From NCBI GenBank assembly GCA_910580075.1, contig CAJTVR010000029.1, positions 1 to 46,215 on the forward strand: a DNA stretch of 46,215 nt. Direction: 5' to 3'. The translations under genes were made by a program, and so were the position numbers. Shown one piece after another: positions 1 through 7,258 of the stretch. The stretch comes from an uncultured Eubacterium sp. Lineage in GTDB: Bacteria; Bacillota; Clostridia; Lachnospirales; Lachnospiraceae. Within the stretch, counting starts at the first letter, position 1. Each line of letters opens with the position of its first letter. The notes below the pieces were generated by a model. The model was not told where the DNA came from. It did not search any database and saw only the letters and a list, made by a program, of their open reading frames with translations.

Positions 1-249
1 CCTTTTTCTGTTCCGCCTGCGAACAGTAAGAAATTCTAAATTTTCTGCTTCAGGGCTATGGCAGCGTACGGACCGGTGCCTGATGCCCAGGCGTTTCTGG
101 CAGGCGTTATGCAGTGGCGCTGGCAGGCACCTTTTGGGGCGTCGGAGTTTATGATAGCGGGAGGCAGAGAGCCCCAAATCCTGGTTATTGAGCAGAAAAT
201 TAAGAATTTCTAACTGTTCTCCGGAGTCACAGAAAAAGGAAAAAGTTTC
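1..249. repeat. Dispersed palindromic element, copy A (left end cut by window)
   Basis: This copy shares long stretches with 38732-38989. It starts inside the left terminal repeat (cctttttctgttccgcc) and ends with its complement, ggaaaaagtttc, at about 249. A second inverted pair lies inside: gaacagtaagaaattcta near 21 pairs with tagaatttctaactgttc-like sequence near 205. The core near 61-145 (cggaccggtgcctgatgccc, then ctggcaggcacctt) is also found in reverse orientation near 23478-23566. No transposase is encoded, so this is a MITE-like or structured intergenic element. It lies directly upstream of the adk leader, where secY would usually be expected. Confidence 0.8.
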
Positions 250-250
250 C

Positions 251-392
251 CATCCTGGCTGGTTTCGGAAGAATATATATCTGTCAGTCAGCCGTTATCC
301 TGTTATAAGCAGCATCCTGGCTGGTTTTGGAAGAGTATATATCTGTCAGTCAGCCGTTATTCTGTCATGAGCGGCGTCCAGGCAGCTTTTGG
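251..392 (+). repeat. 62-bp tandem repeat, two full units plus a degenerate third
   Basis: Units start at 251 and 313 with catcctggctggttt and differ at only a few positions. A weak third unit starts near 375 (cgtccaggcagcttttgg). Each full unit contains tatatatctgtcagtcagcc. A 60-codon open frame crosses the repeat, but it has no ribosome binding site and no recognisable domain, so I do not call it a gene. The repeat abuts the palindromic element on its left. Confidence 0.85.
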
Positions 393-502
393 GGACAGGT
401 GTGTGAATTAGCCGTGCAGAAACACGCAGCCCCCATAGTGTATATTTTCCGGATTTTATAGTGGAAAAATATGCTGTTTTATGGTATGGTTATAAAAGCA
501 GT

Positions 503-534
503 ACAGTATTCACGTGAATGGATGAATATACTGT
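503..534 (+). promoter_or_regulatory. Hairpin / palindrome in the adk leader
   Basis: A perfect 12-bp palindrome, ATTCACGTGAAT, occupies 508-519. It is embedded in a longer imperfect stem, acagtattca (503-512) with tgaatatactgt (523-534). It sits about 33 bases before the adk start, between a possible -10 region (tataaa near 491) and the AGGAGG at 551-556. It could be an operator or an RNA hairpin in the leader. No regulator can be named. Confidence 0.45.
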
Positions 535-566
535 AATATTAAAATAATACAGGAGGTTATTACCAA

Positions 567-1211
567 ATGAAAATTATTATGTTAGGCGCTCCGGGAGCGG
601 GGAAAGGTACACAGGCTAAAAGAATTGCTGAGAAATATTCGATTCCGCATATTTCGACCGGCGATATTTTCCGTGCAAATATTAAAAACGGAACAGAGCT
701 GGGCAGAAAAGCAAAGGAATATATGGATCAGGGCGCGCTGGTTCCGGATGAGCTGACCTGTGACCTGGTTATGGACCGGATTCAGCAGGACGACTGTAAA
801 AACGGATTTGTTCTGGACGGATTCCCGCGTACCATTCCGCAGGCAGAAGCATTAGACGGGGCACTGGGCAAAATCGGTCAGAAGATGGATTATGCGATTG
901 ACGTAGATGTGCCGGATGCAAATATTGTAAACCGCATGGGCGGACGCAGAGCATGCTTAAGCTGCGGCGCTACGTATCATGTAGAGTTTAATCCGACAAA
1001 ACAGGAAGGTATCTGCGATGCGTGCGGTGCACAGACTGTATTAAGAGACGACGACAAGCCGGAAACCGTACAGAAGCGTCTTACAGTATATCATGACCAG
1101 ACACAGCCGCTGATTGATTACTACAAAAAACAGGATATTTTAAAATCCGTAGACGGCACACAGCCAATGGATGCAGTATTTGATGCTATCATAGGAATAT
1201 TGGGAGCGTAA
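567..1211 (+). CDS. adk: Adenylate kinase
   Basis: Makes 2 ADP from ATP + AMP in the cytoplasm, keeping adenylate pools balanced. At 214 residues it has the usual bacterial long-form length. The P-loop GAPGAGKGTQ lies at residues 7-16, and the AMP-site motif STGDIFR near 30 and the DGFPR motif near 84 are both present. The LID carries two CxxC pairs (CLSC and CDAC, about residues 130-153), the zinc-binding LID typical of Gram-positive enzymes. The ATG follows a strong AGGAGG at 551-556. The gene is followed after 3 bases by map, the usual order at the end of the ribosomal operon. Unusually, the upstream side holds repeats rather than secY, so transcription may start locally. Confidence 0.97.
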   Translation: MKIIMLGAPGAGKGTQAKRIAEKYSIPHISTGDIFRANIKNGTELGRKAKEYMDQGALVPDELTCDLVMDRIQQDDCKNGFVLDGFPRTIPQAEALDGALGKIGQKMDYAIDVDVPDANIVNRMGGRRACLSCGATYHVEFNPTKQEGICDACGAQTVLRDDDKPETVQKRLTVYHDQTQPLIDYYKKQDILKSVDGTQPMDAVFDAIIGILGA

Positions 1212-1214
1212 GCG

Positions 1215-2009
1215 ATGCCAGTGTCAATCAAATCTGCAAAAGAGATAGAACTGATGCGGACGGCGGGCAGAATCCTGGGCAGGGTACATAACGAGCTTGC
1301 CCGGGAAATCGTGCCGGGGATGTCAACCCTGGACATTGACCGTATTGGTGAGGACTTAATACGAAGCTATGGATGCATTCCTTCTTTTTTAAATTATGAG
1401 GGATTTCCTGCTTCTGTCTGTGTATCCGTAAATGATGAAGTAGTGCATGGCATTCCGGAAAAGGAGCGGAGGATCAAAGAGGGCGATATCGTCAGCCTGG
1501 ATATGGGAGTAATTTATAAGGGATATCAGTCGGATGCCGCAAGAACAGTCGGTGTCGGACGCATTTCACAACAGGCGGCAGACCTGATCGAGCGGACAAA
1601 ACTCAGTTTTTTTGCAGGGATGCAGTATGCGAAGGCTGGAGGGCGGCTGTTTGATATTTCAGCGGCGATTGGAGATTATGCGCACCAGTTTGGATATGGT
1701 GTTGTACGTGACCTGGTAGGACACGGCATTGGCCGGAATATGCATGAACCGCCGGAAATACCGAATTACCGGCAGAGGTTTCGCGGCATGAGGCTGCGCG
1801 AGGGGATGACGTTTGCGGTTGAGCCCATGATTAATACCGGCACCTGGAGGGTGAACTGGTCAGATAATGGCTGGACGGTTACAACAGCAGACGGTTCATT
1901 ATCGGCTCATTATGAAAATACAATCCTGATTACTCCAAACGGACCGGAACTTTTGTCGGTTACAGAGGAAGAAGCAGAAAATTTAAGCCATATGTACCTT
2001 GCGGTATAA
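1215..2009 (+). CDS. map: Methionine aminopeptidase, type I
   Basis: Removes the N-terminal methionine from nascent proteins in the cytoplasm. The protein has 264 residues, slightly longer than the roughly 250 of most bacterial MetAPs. All five metal ligands of the pita-bread fold are in place: D96 and D107 (SLDMG, SDAART), H170 (GHGIG), E203 (AVEPM) and E234 (YENT). The conserved H79 (VVHGI) is also present. The start lies 3 bases after the adk stop, so the two are translationally linked. In related genomes a small KOW-domain protein gene often follows map; here map is followed directly by a hairpin and infA. Confidence 0.96.
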   Translation: MPVSIKSAKEIELMRTAGRILGRVHNELAREIVPGMSTLDIDRIGEDLIRSYGCIPSFLNYEGFPASVCVSVNDEVVHGIPEKERRIKEGDIVSLDMGVIYKGYQSDAARTVGVGRISQQAADLIERTKLSFFAGMQYAKAGGRLFDISAAIGDYAHQFGYGVVRDLVGHGIGRNMHEPPEIPNYRQRFRGMRLREGMTFAVEPMINTGTWRVNWSDNGWTVTTADGSLSAHYENTILITPNGPELLSVTEEEAENLSHMYLAV

Positions 2010-2014
2010 GGTAC

Positions 2015-2056
2015 CTCCGGCCGGACCATAATAAGAGGAAAACAAAACGGCCGGAG
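2015..2056 (+). promoter_or_regulatory. Perfect 9-bp inverted repeat between map and infA
   Basis: ctccggccg (2015-2023) pairs with cggccggag (2048-2056) across a 24-base A-rich loop. No T tract follows, so it is not an ordinary terminator. It ends about 30 bases before the infA ribosome binding site and may be an mRNA processing or stabilising hairpin between the two genes. Confidence 0.45.
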
Positions 2057-2096
2057 AGGATTGTCAGAAAATGTGATTTTAAATGGAGGAATGAAA

Positions 2097-2315
2097 ATGT
2101 CTAAAGCAGATGTAATTGAAGTAGAAGGAAAAGTAATTGAAAAACTGCCAAATGCGATGTTTCAGGTAGAACTGGAAAACGGACATCAGATTCTGGCACA
2201 TATCAGCGGAAAGCTGCGGATGAATTTTATCCGTATTCTGCCAGGGGATAAGGTAACGATTGAAATGTCGCCGTATGATCTGACAAAAGGACGGATTATC
2301 TGGAGAGATAAATAG
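2097..2315 (+). CDS. infA: Translation initiation factor IF-1
   Basis: IF-1 binds the A site of the 30S subunit and helps IF-2 and IF-3 select the start codon. The 72-residue protein is a single S1-like OB fold, with the family hallmarks MSKADVIEVEGKV at the N terminus and RGRI-like KGRIIWR at the C terminus. I chose the ATG at 2097 because GGAGGA lies at 2085-2090. An upstream in-frame TTG would add 12 residues with no ribosome binding site, and the real family starts at MSK. In almost all Firmicutes infA is followed at once by rpmJ. Here a terminator follows instead, and rpmJ lies about 6.6 kb away. Confidence 0.96.
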   Translation: MSKADVIEVEGKVIEKLPNAMFQVELENGHQILAHISGKLRMNFIRILPGDKVTIEMSPYDLTKGRIIWRDK

Positions 2316-2327
2316 ATTTAAGCTGGA

Positions 2328-2373
2328 AAAGGCTGTCTCAAAAAGAAAAAAATTTCGGACAGCCTTTGTTTTA
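2328..2373 (+). terminator. Rho-independent terminator after infA
   Basis: Stem aaggctgtc (about 2329-2337) pairs with gacagcctt (2358-2366), followed by tgtttta. It closes the adk-map-infA unit and separates it from the inserted genes. Confidence 0.75.
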
Positions 2374-2392
2374 CGGGGCTGCTGCACGAAGC

Positions 2393-2454
2393 AAAACCGA
2401 TACAGGATATGGTTTAAAGAACGATTGTAACGAATGATATCCTGTATCGGTTTT
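2393..2454. terminator. 18-bp perfect inverted repeat, probable terminator for the minus-strand HAAS gene
   Basis: aaaaccgatacaggatat (2393-2410) is perfectly complementary to 2437-2454, with a 26-base loop. The arms end in A and T tracts, so it could stop transcription from either direction. It lies in the convergent gap between infA (+) and the HAAS membrane gene (-). Confidence 0.65.
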
Positions 2455-2480
2455 CTAAATGCGGCAGTCCCGTTTTATGT

Positions 2481-3539
2481 TTATACAGGCTGTTTTGAAT
2501 ACTTCAGGGTTTTATAAACAGTAACTCCTGATTCAGCCAGAGAAATAATAATAATCAGACACAGAACTGCATTGCTTATAAAACTGCTTTCCCAGTAATG
2601 AAGGATATCGCTTTTTGAAAATTGGGAAATTCCATAAGCCTGTTTTAACTGTGAGGCAAAATCAGTGTTCCACAGTGGCAGGACTTTCAAAAGGACTGCA
2701 GCGAGTGCAATCTGCAGAGTGTTGCATATAAGATTGCAGTACATAACGGTTCTGCAGTAAAGTCCGGTAACAAAGCGGATGATTTCATCGATCAGTCCGG
2801 TGAAAAGCCACAGCAGGAATACAGGAAGAATCATCTGCCACCGGGCCAGGTTAAAGACACTGGCAACTGCCTGGATCTGTCCGTTTTCATAACGAAATAC
2901 TCCAAAAAGCTGTGGTTTAAATAGCAAAAGTGCTGAAAAGATACTAATCATAATAATGGATACAATACTGTCGCAGCGGCTTATGACGGCGCGTTTGTCA
3001 GGCACAGGCGGCAGCTGGAACGGTGTCCATTGCCTGCCTGGTCTGCTGTTTTTGCCAAGCTCTTTTACTGACCAGCCTTTTTCCGGTGCCAGCTGAAGTT
3101 TTACATGCTGGCGTTCCAGGACAGCAAAAATAATTGTAATAATGCCGGCGACACAGAAGGAACCGCTGATGCCTGTCGAAAACAGTTCGCTAAAAAAAGA
3201 TACAAAAAAATGCACGATGCTGTCTGCATGAGAAATTCCCTGTACAATACCGGAAATAAGTGCGGAAATTCCTGTGCCGGCCAGGGCTATTTTAAGAACC
3301 CATAAATAATTATTATAGTATTCCGGACCAATCAGGTATTCGCCGTCGCCACGGTAACGTTTGGCAAATTCCTCCGGAGCTCCCAGCTTTTGCAAAGCTT
3401 CCTGGACCGGTATCTGTTCCTCTGTACACATATCTTCGACCAGAGTCTGTAGTTCCAGACGGATATCTTCCCTGGAATCCTCAGGGACTCTTCTGATTAC
3501 TTCATATATATAACGTTTTATCATTTCCTGCTCATTCAT
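2481..3539 (-). CDS. HAAS-domain (DUF1700-like) integral membrane protein
   Basis: The 352-residue protein starts with a HAAS-type helical domain (about residues 1-65, containing IRRVPEDSREDIRLEL and LGAPEEFAKRYRG). It is followed by six or so hydrophobic segments: about 80-100, 115-140, 195-215, 235-260, 270-290 and 325-345. HAAS proteins are commonly encoded directly after a PadR-family repressor, as here with a 38-base gap, and are thought to act as membrane sensors or partners tied to that regulator. The specific signal is not known. The start has gagggaatatac-type ribosome-binding sequence upstream. It belongs to the block inserted between infA and rpmJ. Confidence 0.75.
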   Translation of the reverse strand: MNEQEMIKRYIYEVIRRVPEDSREDIRLELQTLVEDMCTEEQIPVQEALQKLGAPEEFAKRYRGDGEYLIGPEYYNNYLWVLKIALAGTGISALISGIVQGISHADSIVHFFVSFFSELFSTGISGSFCVAGIITIIFAVLERQHVKLQLAPEKGWSVKELGKNSRPGRQWTPFQLPPVPDKRAVISRCDSIVSIIMISIFSALLLFKPQLFGVFRYENGQIQAVASVFNLARWQMILPVFLLWLFTGLIDEIIRFVTGLYCRTVMYCNLICNTLQIALAAVLLKVLPLWNTDFASQLKQAYGISQFSKSDILHYWESSFISNAVLCLIIIISLAESGVTVYKTLKYSKQPV

Positions 3540-3577
3540 GTATATTCCCTCCTGTCAGATGATGCTGATTAGCAAAT

Positions 3578-3931
3578 TTAAATGGAATCCGTTCCGCCGG
3601 ACGATCCTTCAATCAGATTCTGAATCCCGGCAGACATTGTTTTCCACTGCGCGGCCAGTTCTGCATAAATCTGGCTGCCGTATGCAGTGCGTTTATAATA
3701 TTTTCGCGGCTTGCTTTCTGAAGTATCCCATTCGCTGCCGAGCAGACCCTGATTTTCCAGTCTGCGCAGAAGCGGGTAGAGCGTATTAGCATCGACGGAA
3801 ATGCCCCTTTCATTTAAAGCCTGTACCAGCGCATATCCGTAACACGAGTCCTGCATCTGGCTTAATACACATAAAATCAGAGTGCCGCGGCGAAGTTCTG
3901 ATAACAGACTTTCCAGTAAATCTTTTCCCAA
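3578..3931 (-). CDS. PadR-family transcriptional regulator
   Basis: The 117-residue winged-helix repressor carries the PadR hallmarks LRRGTLILCVL, YGYALVQAL, and the recognition/wing region DANTLYPLLRRLENQGLL followed by KPRKYYKRT. PadR proteins usually repress their own operon and are released by a ligand or stress. Together with the HAAS membrane protein downstream it forms the common PadR-HAAS pair. A promoter and an overlapping inverted repeat lie directly upstream (3965-3994), which supports autoregulation. The short minus-strand reading in another frame at 3613-3813 is a shadow of this gene. Confidence 0.9.
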   Translation of the reverse strand: MGKDLLESLLSELRRGTLILCVLSQMQDSCYGYALVQALNERGISVDANTLYPLLRRLENQGLLGSEWDTSESKPRKYYKRTAYGSQIYAELAAQWKTMSAGIQNLIEGSSGGTDSI

Positions 3932-3964
3932 TCAAAATCCCTCCTTTACATTACTGTTGAATTC

Positions 3965-3994
3965 ATTATACTGTATATCGCACAGTATTGTCAA
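3965..3994 (-). promoter_or_regulatory. Promoter with overlapping PadR-type operator
   Basis: Read on the minus strand: TTGACA (3989-3994), an 18-base spacer, then TATAAT (3965-3970). The spacer plus part of the -10 form the inverted repeat ATACTGT-N7-ACAGTAT (3968-3988). This position blocks RNA polymerase when occupied and suits PadR, which binds palindromes with conserved ends and a spacer of this size. Confidence 0.75.
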
Positions 3995-4121
3995 TAGCAA
4001 AATAAAATTAAACTGAGTCTTTCTTCCATTTCATGAGGTATTGTGGTAAAATATAAAAGATATGTAAAATGACGTAACTAATCAGCTAATGATTTGCACA
4101 GATGAAAAGGAAAATAATAAC

Positions 4122-5981
4122 ATGGAAGGATTTACATTAGTCTTAACGCTGCTTAGCGGAGTAGCATTGTTTCTGTTTGGCATGTCTTTGATGGGAGACG
4201 GGCTGAAGAAGGCTGCAGGAGAGAAGCTGGAACTGATTCTGTACCGGCTGACCAATACTCCGTTAAAAGGGATTCTGCTCGGAACAGCGGTTACAGCGAT
4301 TATTCAGTCGTCCTCTGCAACAACGGTTATGGTTGTAGGATTTGTAAATGCCGGTATGATGAAAGTCTCCCAGGCGATTGGAATTATTATGGGAGCAAAT
4401 ATCGGGACGAGCATTACTGGCTGGATTCTCTGTCTTTCTTATATAGAAGGCACCGGAGGAATTGCACAGCTTTTATCTACGGCAACGATATCAGCGGTTG
4501 TTGCGGTTGTGGGCATTGTATTTAAGATGTTTATGAAAAAAGCGTCTTACCACAATGTGGGCGATATCATGCTGGGATTTTCAATTCTGATGGTCGGTAT
4601 GCAGACGATGAGCAGCGCAGTGGCCCCGCTAAAGAGCAATGAACATTTTGTAAATGCTCTGACCATGTTTAAAAATCCGTTTATGGGCATCCTGGTCGGA
4701 ATCCTGTTTACTGCAGTGCTGCAGAGCGCATCAGCCTCAGTCGGTATTATGCAGGCGTTATCTGTAACAGGAGGTATTACATTTGCAGCTGCGCTTCCGA
4801 TTACGATGGGTATTGGCGTCGGTGCTGCATGTCCGGTACTGCTGTCTTCCATTGGGACGAATAAAAACGGCAGAAGGACGGCTCTGATTTATTTACTGAA
4901 TGATTTGTTCGGAATGCTGTTCTGGTCAGTAGTCTTTTATTCCGTTCATGCAGTCGTGCGGTTTGACTTTATGGATATGGTCATGAACCCGGTAAGGATA
5001 GCACTGCTGAATACGGTTTTCAGAATGGCGACAATACTGGTGCTGTGTCCGTTTATAAAAGGGATTGAGAAATTTGTGTTCCTGCTGATCAGGGACAGTG
5101 AGGAAGATAAAGAAGACCAGGCAGATTTTGATCTGCTGGAAGAGCGTTTTCTGGCTTATCCGCCGCTTGCAATTGCACAGAGCCATCAGGCAATGAACGG
5201 CATGGCGAAGAAGGTAAGGAAAAATATCGCGTATTCTTTGAACCTTCTGACCAGTTATTCTGAAGAGAATTATAATAAGGTACAGGAAAAAGAAAACCTG
5301 ATTGACAAATATGAAGATAAGCTCGGCACATATCTGATGCAGCTGACAGGGCGGGAAATGACTGTTGCGCAAAACAGCGAAGTGTCCAAGTTTCTGCATA
5401 CGCTCAGCGATTTTGAGCGGCTTGGAGACCATGCCAGCAATATTTCAAAAGTGGCGAATGAATTATATGAAAAAAAGACTTCTTTTTCCAAGGAAGGCAT
5501 GTATGAGCTTGGAGTACTGGAATCAGCGGTTTCAGAGATTGTGGATCTGACAGTCAATGCATTTATGGAGGATGACCAGAACACGGCATACCGCGTAGAA
5601 CCGCTGCGTGAATTAATCGGTATTCTCTGCGATGAGCTGAAACTGCGCCACATCAAGCGGCTGCAGCATGGTAAATGCGAGCTGAAGCAGGGATTTGCAT
5701 TTAACGACCTGCTGGCAAATCTGGAACGTATCGGCGCACACTGTTCGAATGTGGCAGTGGCAATGATCGAGCTTGGATATTCTGAATTTGATATTCACGG
5801 ATACGTAAAAAGTGTGCGAGAACGCAAAAATTCAGATTATGCGATATATTTTGAGGAATATGAGGAAAAATACGATATTAATGGCTATAAAAAAATAAAA
5901 AAGGCCAGAAAAGAGGAAGAGGTGCTTAAATCTAAGAAAAATAAAGATGATACGAAGAAAAAAAGCAGTATAAAGAAATAG
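4122..5981 (+). CDS. Na+/phosphate cotransporter (NptA/PNaS family) with C-terminal PhoU-like domain
   Basis: The 619-residue membrane protein has two inverted Na/Pi repeats. The signature QSSSATTV falls in the first (about residues 60-67) and its degenerate partner QSASASVG in the second (about residue 205). About eight to nine hydrophobic helices fill residues 1-310. The C-terminal half (about 340-560) is helical and PhoU-like, usually a regulatory domain in bacterial members. The tail is strongly basic (KKARKEEE ... KKSSIKK). I chose ATG 4122 (AAAGG 11 bases upstream, MEGFTLVL start); an ATG at 4089 lacks a ribosome binding site. It likely imports phosphate using the sodium gradient. Confidence 0.88.
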   Translation: MEGFTLVLTLLSGVALFLFGMSLMGDGLKKAAGEKLELILYRLTNTPLKGILLGTAVTAIIQSSSATTVMVVGFVNAGMMKVSQAIGIIMGANIGTSITGWILCLSYIEGTGGIAQLLSTATISAVVAVVGIVFKMFMKKASYHNVGDIMLGFSILMVGMQTMSSAVAPLKSNEHFVNALTMFKNPFMGILVGILFTAVLQSASASVGIMQALSVTGGITFAAALPITMGIGVGAACPVLLSSIGTNKNGRRTALIYLLNDLFGMLFWSVVFYSVHAVVRFDFMDMVMNPVRIALLNTVFRMATILVLCPFIKGIEKFVFLLIRDSEEDKEDQADFDLLEERFLAYPPLAIAQSHQAMNGMAKKVRKNIAYSLNLLTSYSEENYNKVQEKENLIDKYEDKLGTYLMQLTGREMTVAQNSEVSKFLHTLSDFERLGDHASNISKVANELYEKKTSFSKEGMYELGVLESAVSEIVDLTVNAFMEDDQNTAYRVEPLRELIGILCDELKLRHIKRLQHGKCELKQGFAFNDLLANLERIGAHCSNVAVAMIELGYSEFDIHGYVKSVRERKNSDYAIYFEEYEEKYDINGYKKIKKARKEEEVLKSKKNKDDTKKKSSIKK

Positions 5982-6079
5982 TGAAGCAGCATAAGAAGAA
6001 AATAAGAGGAAAATCATTAAGAAAGCATGGAAAACAGCTTAAAACAGTCTGGCAGGATTTGCAGAAATCCAAACGGTAA
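5981..6079 (+). CDS. Possible small basic protein overlapping the phosphate transporter stop
   Basis: A GTG overlaps the transporter stop codon by one base (TAGTG) and opens a 32-codon frame reading VKQHKKKIRGKSLRKHGKQL and ending QDLQKSKR. About 13 of 32 residues are Lys or Arg. It may be translated by coupling to the transporter. It could also be a leftover of a longer C-terminal tail, since it continues the same basic composition. No family is recognised, and I cannot exclude chance. Confidence 0.25.
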   Translation: MKQHKKKIRGKSLRKHGKQLKTVWQDLQKSKR

Positions 6080-6127
6080 ACAGCTGTGTCCGGTAAGCGG
6101 AAAGTAAGAAGGTAGATGTGAGTTAAT

Positions 6128-7246
6128 ATGTATCTGATGTTAAAAAATACAGAGGTATTATATTTTAATCTGGAAGAGTTTGTAGTAGAGGTAATCCGAA
6201 ATGACCTGCTGCCGTTCTGTCTCAGATCAAATATGAGGCCGCCGGTAAAAATGAAAGATATTTTACATAATATACAGGAGGTAAAAGCTTATTTAAGCAG
6301 CAGAGTGCTGTCATTATCGAGAGATAACGCAAAACAGATTTATGCAGCGTTTCAGATTCCGCAGGTAGAGTCCATTGAAAACAGAGTCAATATCTGTGTT
6401 AAATGCAAAGGAGTTTCGATTGCTGACAGTTACTGGGTAAAGCAGGATGACGAGAATGTGCTGTGGGATAATATCAATATCCGTCAGAATAAGCTGCGGG
6501 ATATTTTAGATCTGTCATTGAGCGGATTCAGCCCGTCTATTACAACGAATGCAATCTGTCCGGAGCTGACGACCAAAGGCCTGTTCCGGAAAGGATGGGT
6601 TTACCTTGGAGACAGTCTGTATCTGTTAAAGTCTGACAAGACAAATGAGTATGTGAATACAAGAATGGAAGTGCTTGCTTCTGAAATACTGGAATGCTTT
6701 GATAACCGGCTGGACAGTATTGTTTATCTGAGCGATATTAAGGAAACAGCCAGGGGAACGGCTTATGTTTCTATCTGCCAGAATTTTGTAAAAGAAGAGC
6801 ATTCTTTTGTGGAAGCCTGGGAGGTAATTGAATACTGCAAAAGAGAGGGACTGGATTTTCGGACGTTTTGTCTGGAAAAATGGGGAAGTAAGTTTGCCTG
6901 TATTCCGGTTCTGGATTATATCATTATTAACACGGACAGACATACGCAGAACTATGGATTTATGATGAACAATGATACCGGACGGCTGGAAGCTGTAGCT
7001 CCTATGTTTGACTTAAACTGTGCACTGGTTGCAGATTATTTTATGTGTGAGGCAGGGGATACGTTAAGCCAGATGTTTAATACAGCAGAAACAATCAAAA
7101 AGCTGGCGCTTGAATATGTGCCGTATACAGACCTTAAGTTTAGGGAAGATGCATTTATCAGACTGGCTGAAAACCACACATATAAAGAACTTCGTTATAT
7201 TTTTGAAAGAGTATATGGAAGAATTCAGGAAATGGGTATTATTTAG
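6128..7246 (+). CDS. HipA-like / CtkA-like protein kinase fold protein
   Basis: The 372-residue protein has a C-terminal HipA-type kinase core. The catalytic loop is NTDRHTQNYGF, with D270 and N275 in the pattern D-x-H-x-x-N. It is followed by the metal-binding PMFDLNCAL (D295), equivalent to the DFG motif. The first 180 residues have no motif I can place. HipA relatives phosphorylate protein substrates and, when paired with HipB, act as toxins. No HipB-like antitoxin gene is adjacent, so this may instead be a stand-alone signalling kinase like CtkA. It ends 12 bases before a cytoplasmic chemoreceptor gene and is probably cotranscribed with it. Confidence 0.7.
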   Translation: MYLMLKNTEVLYFNLEEFVVEVIRNDLLPFCLRSNMRPPVKMKDILHNIQEVKAYLSSRVLSLSRDNAKQIYAAFQIPQVESIENRVNICVKCKGVSIADSYWVKQDDENVLWDNINIRQNKLRDILDLSLSGFSPSITTNAICPELTTKGLFRKGWVYLGDSLYLLKSDKTNEYVNTRMEVLASEILECFDNRLDSIVYLSDIKETARGTAYVSICQNFVKEEHSFVEAWEVIEYCKREGLDFRTFCLEKWGSKFACIPVLDYIIINTDRHTQNYGFMMNNDTGRLEAVAPMFDLNCALVADYFMCEAGDTLSQMFNTAETIKKLALEYVPYTDLKFREDAFIRLAENHTYKELRYIFERVYGRIQEMGII

Positions 7247-7258
7247 AAAGGACGGGTT

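Noticed and set aside
251..392. CRISPR-like repeats near the left edge
   Set aside because: The 62-bp units are near-identical across their whole length, so there are no variable spacers.
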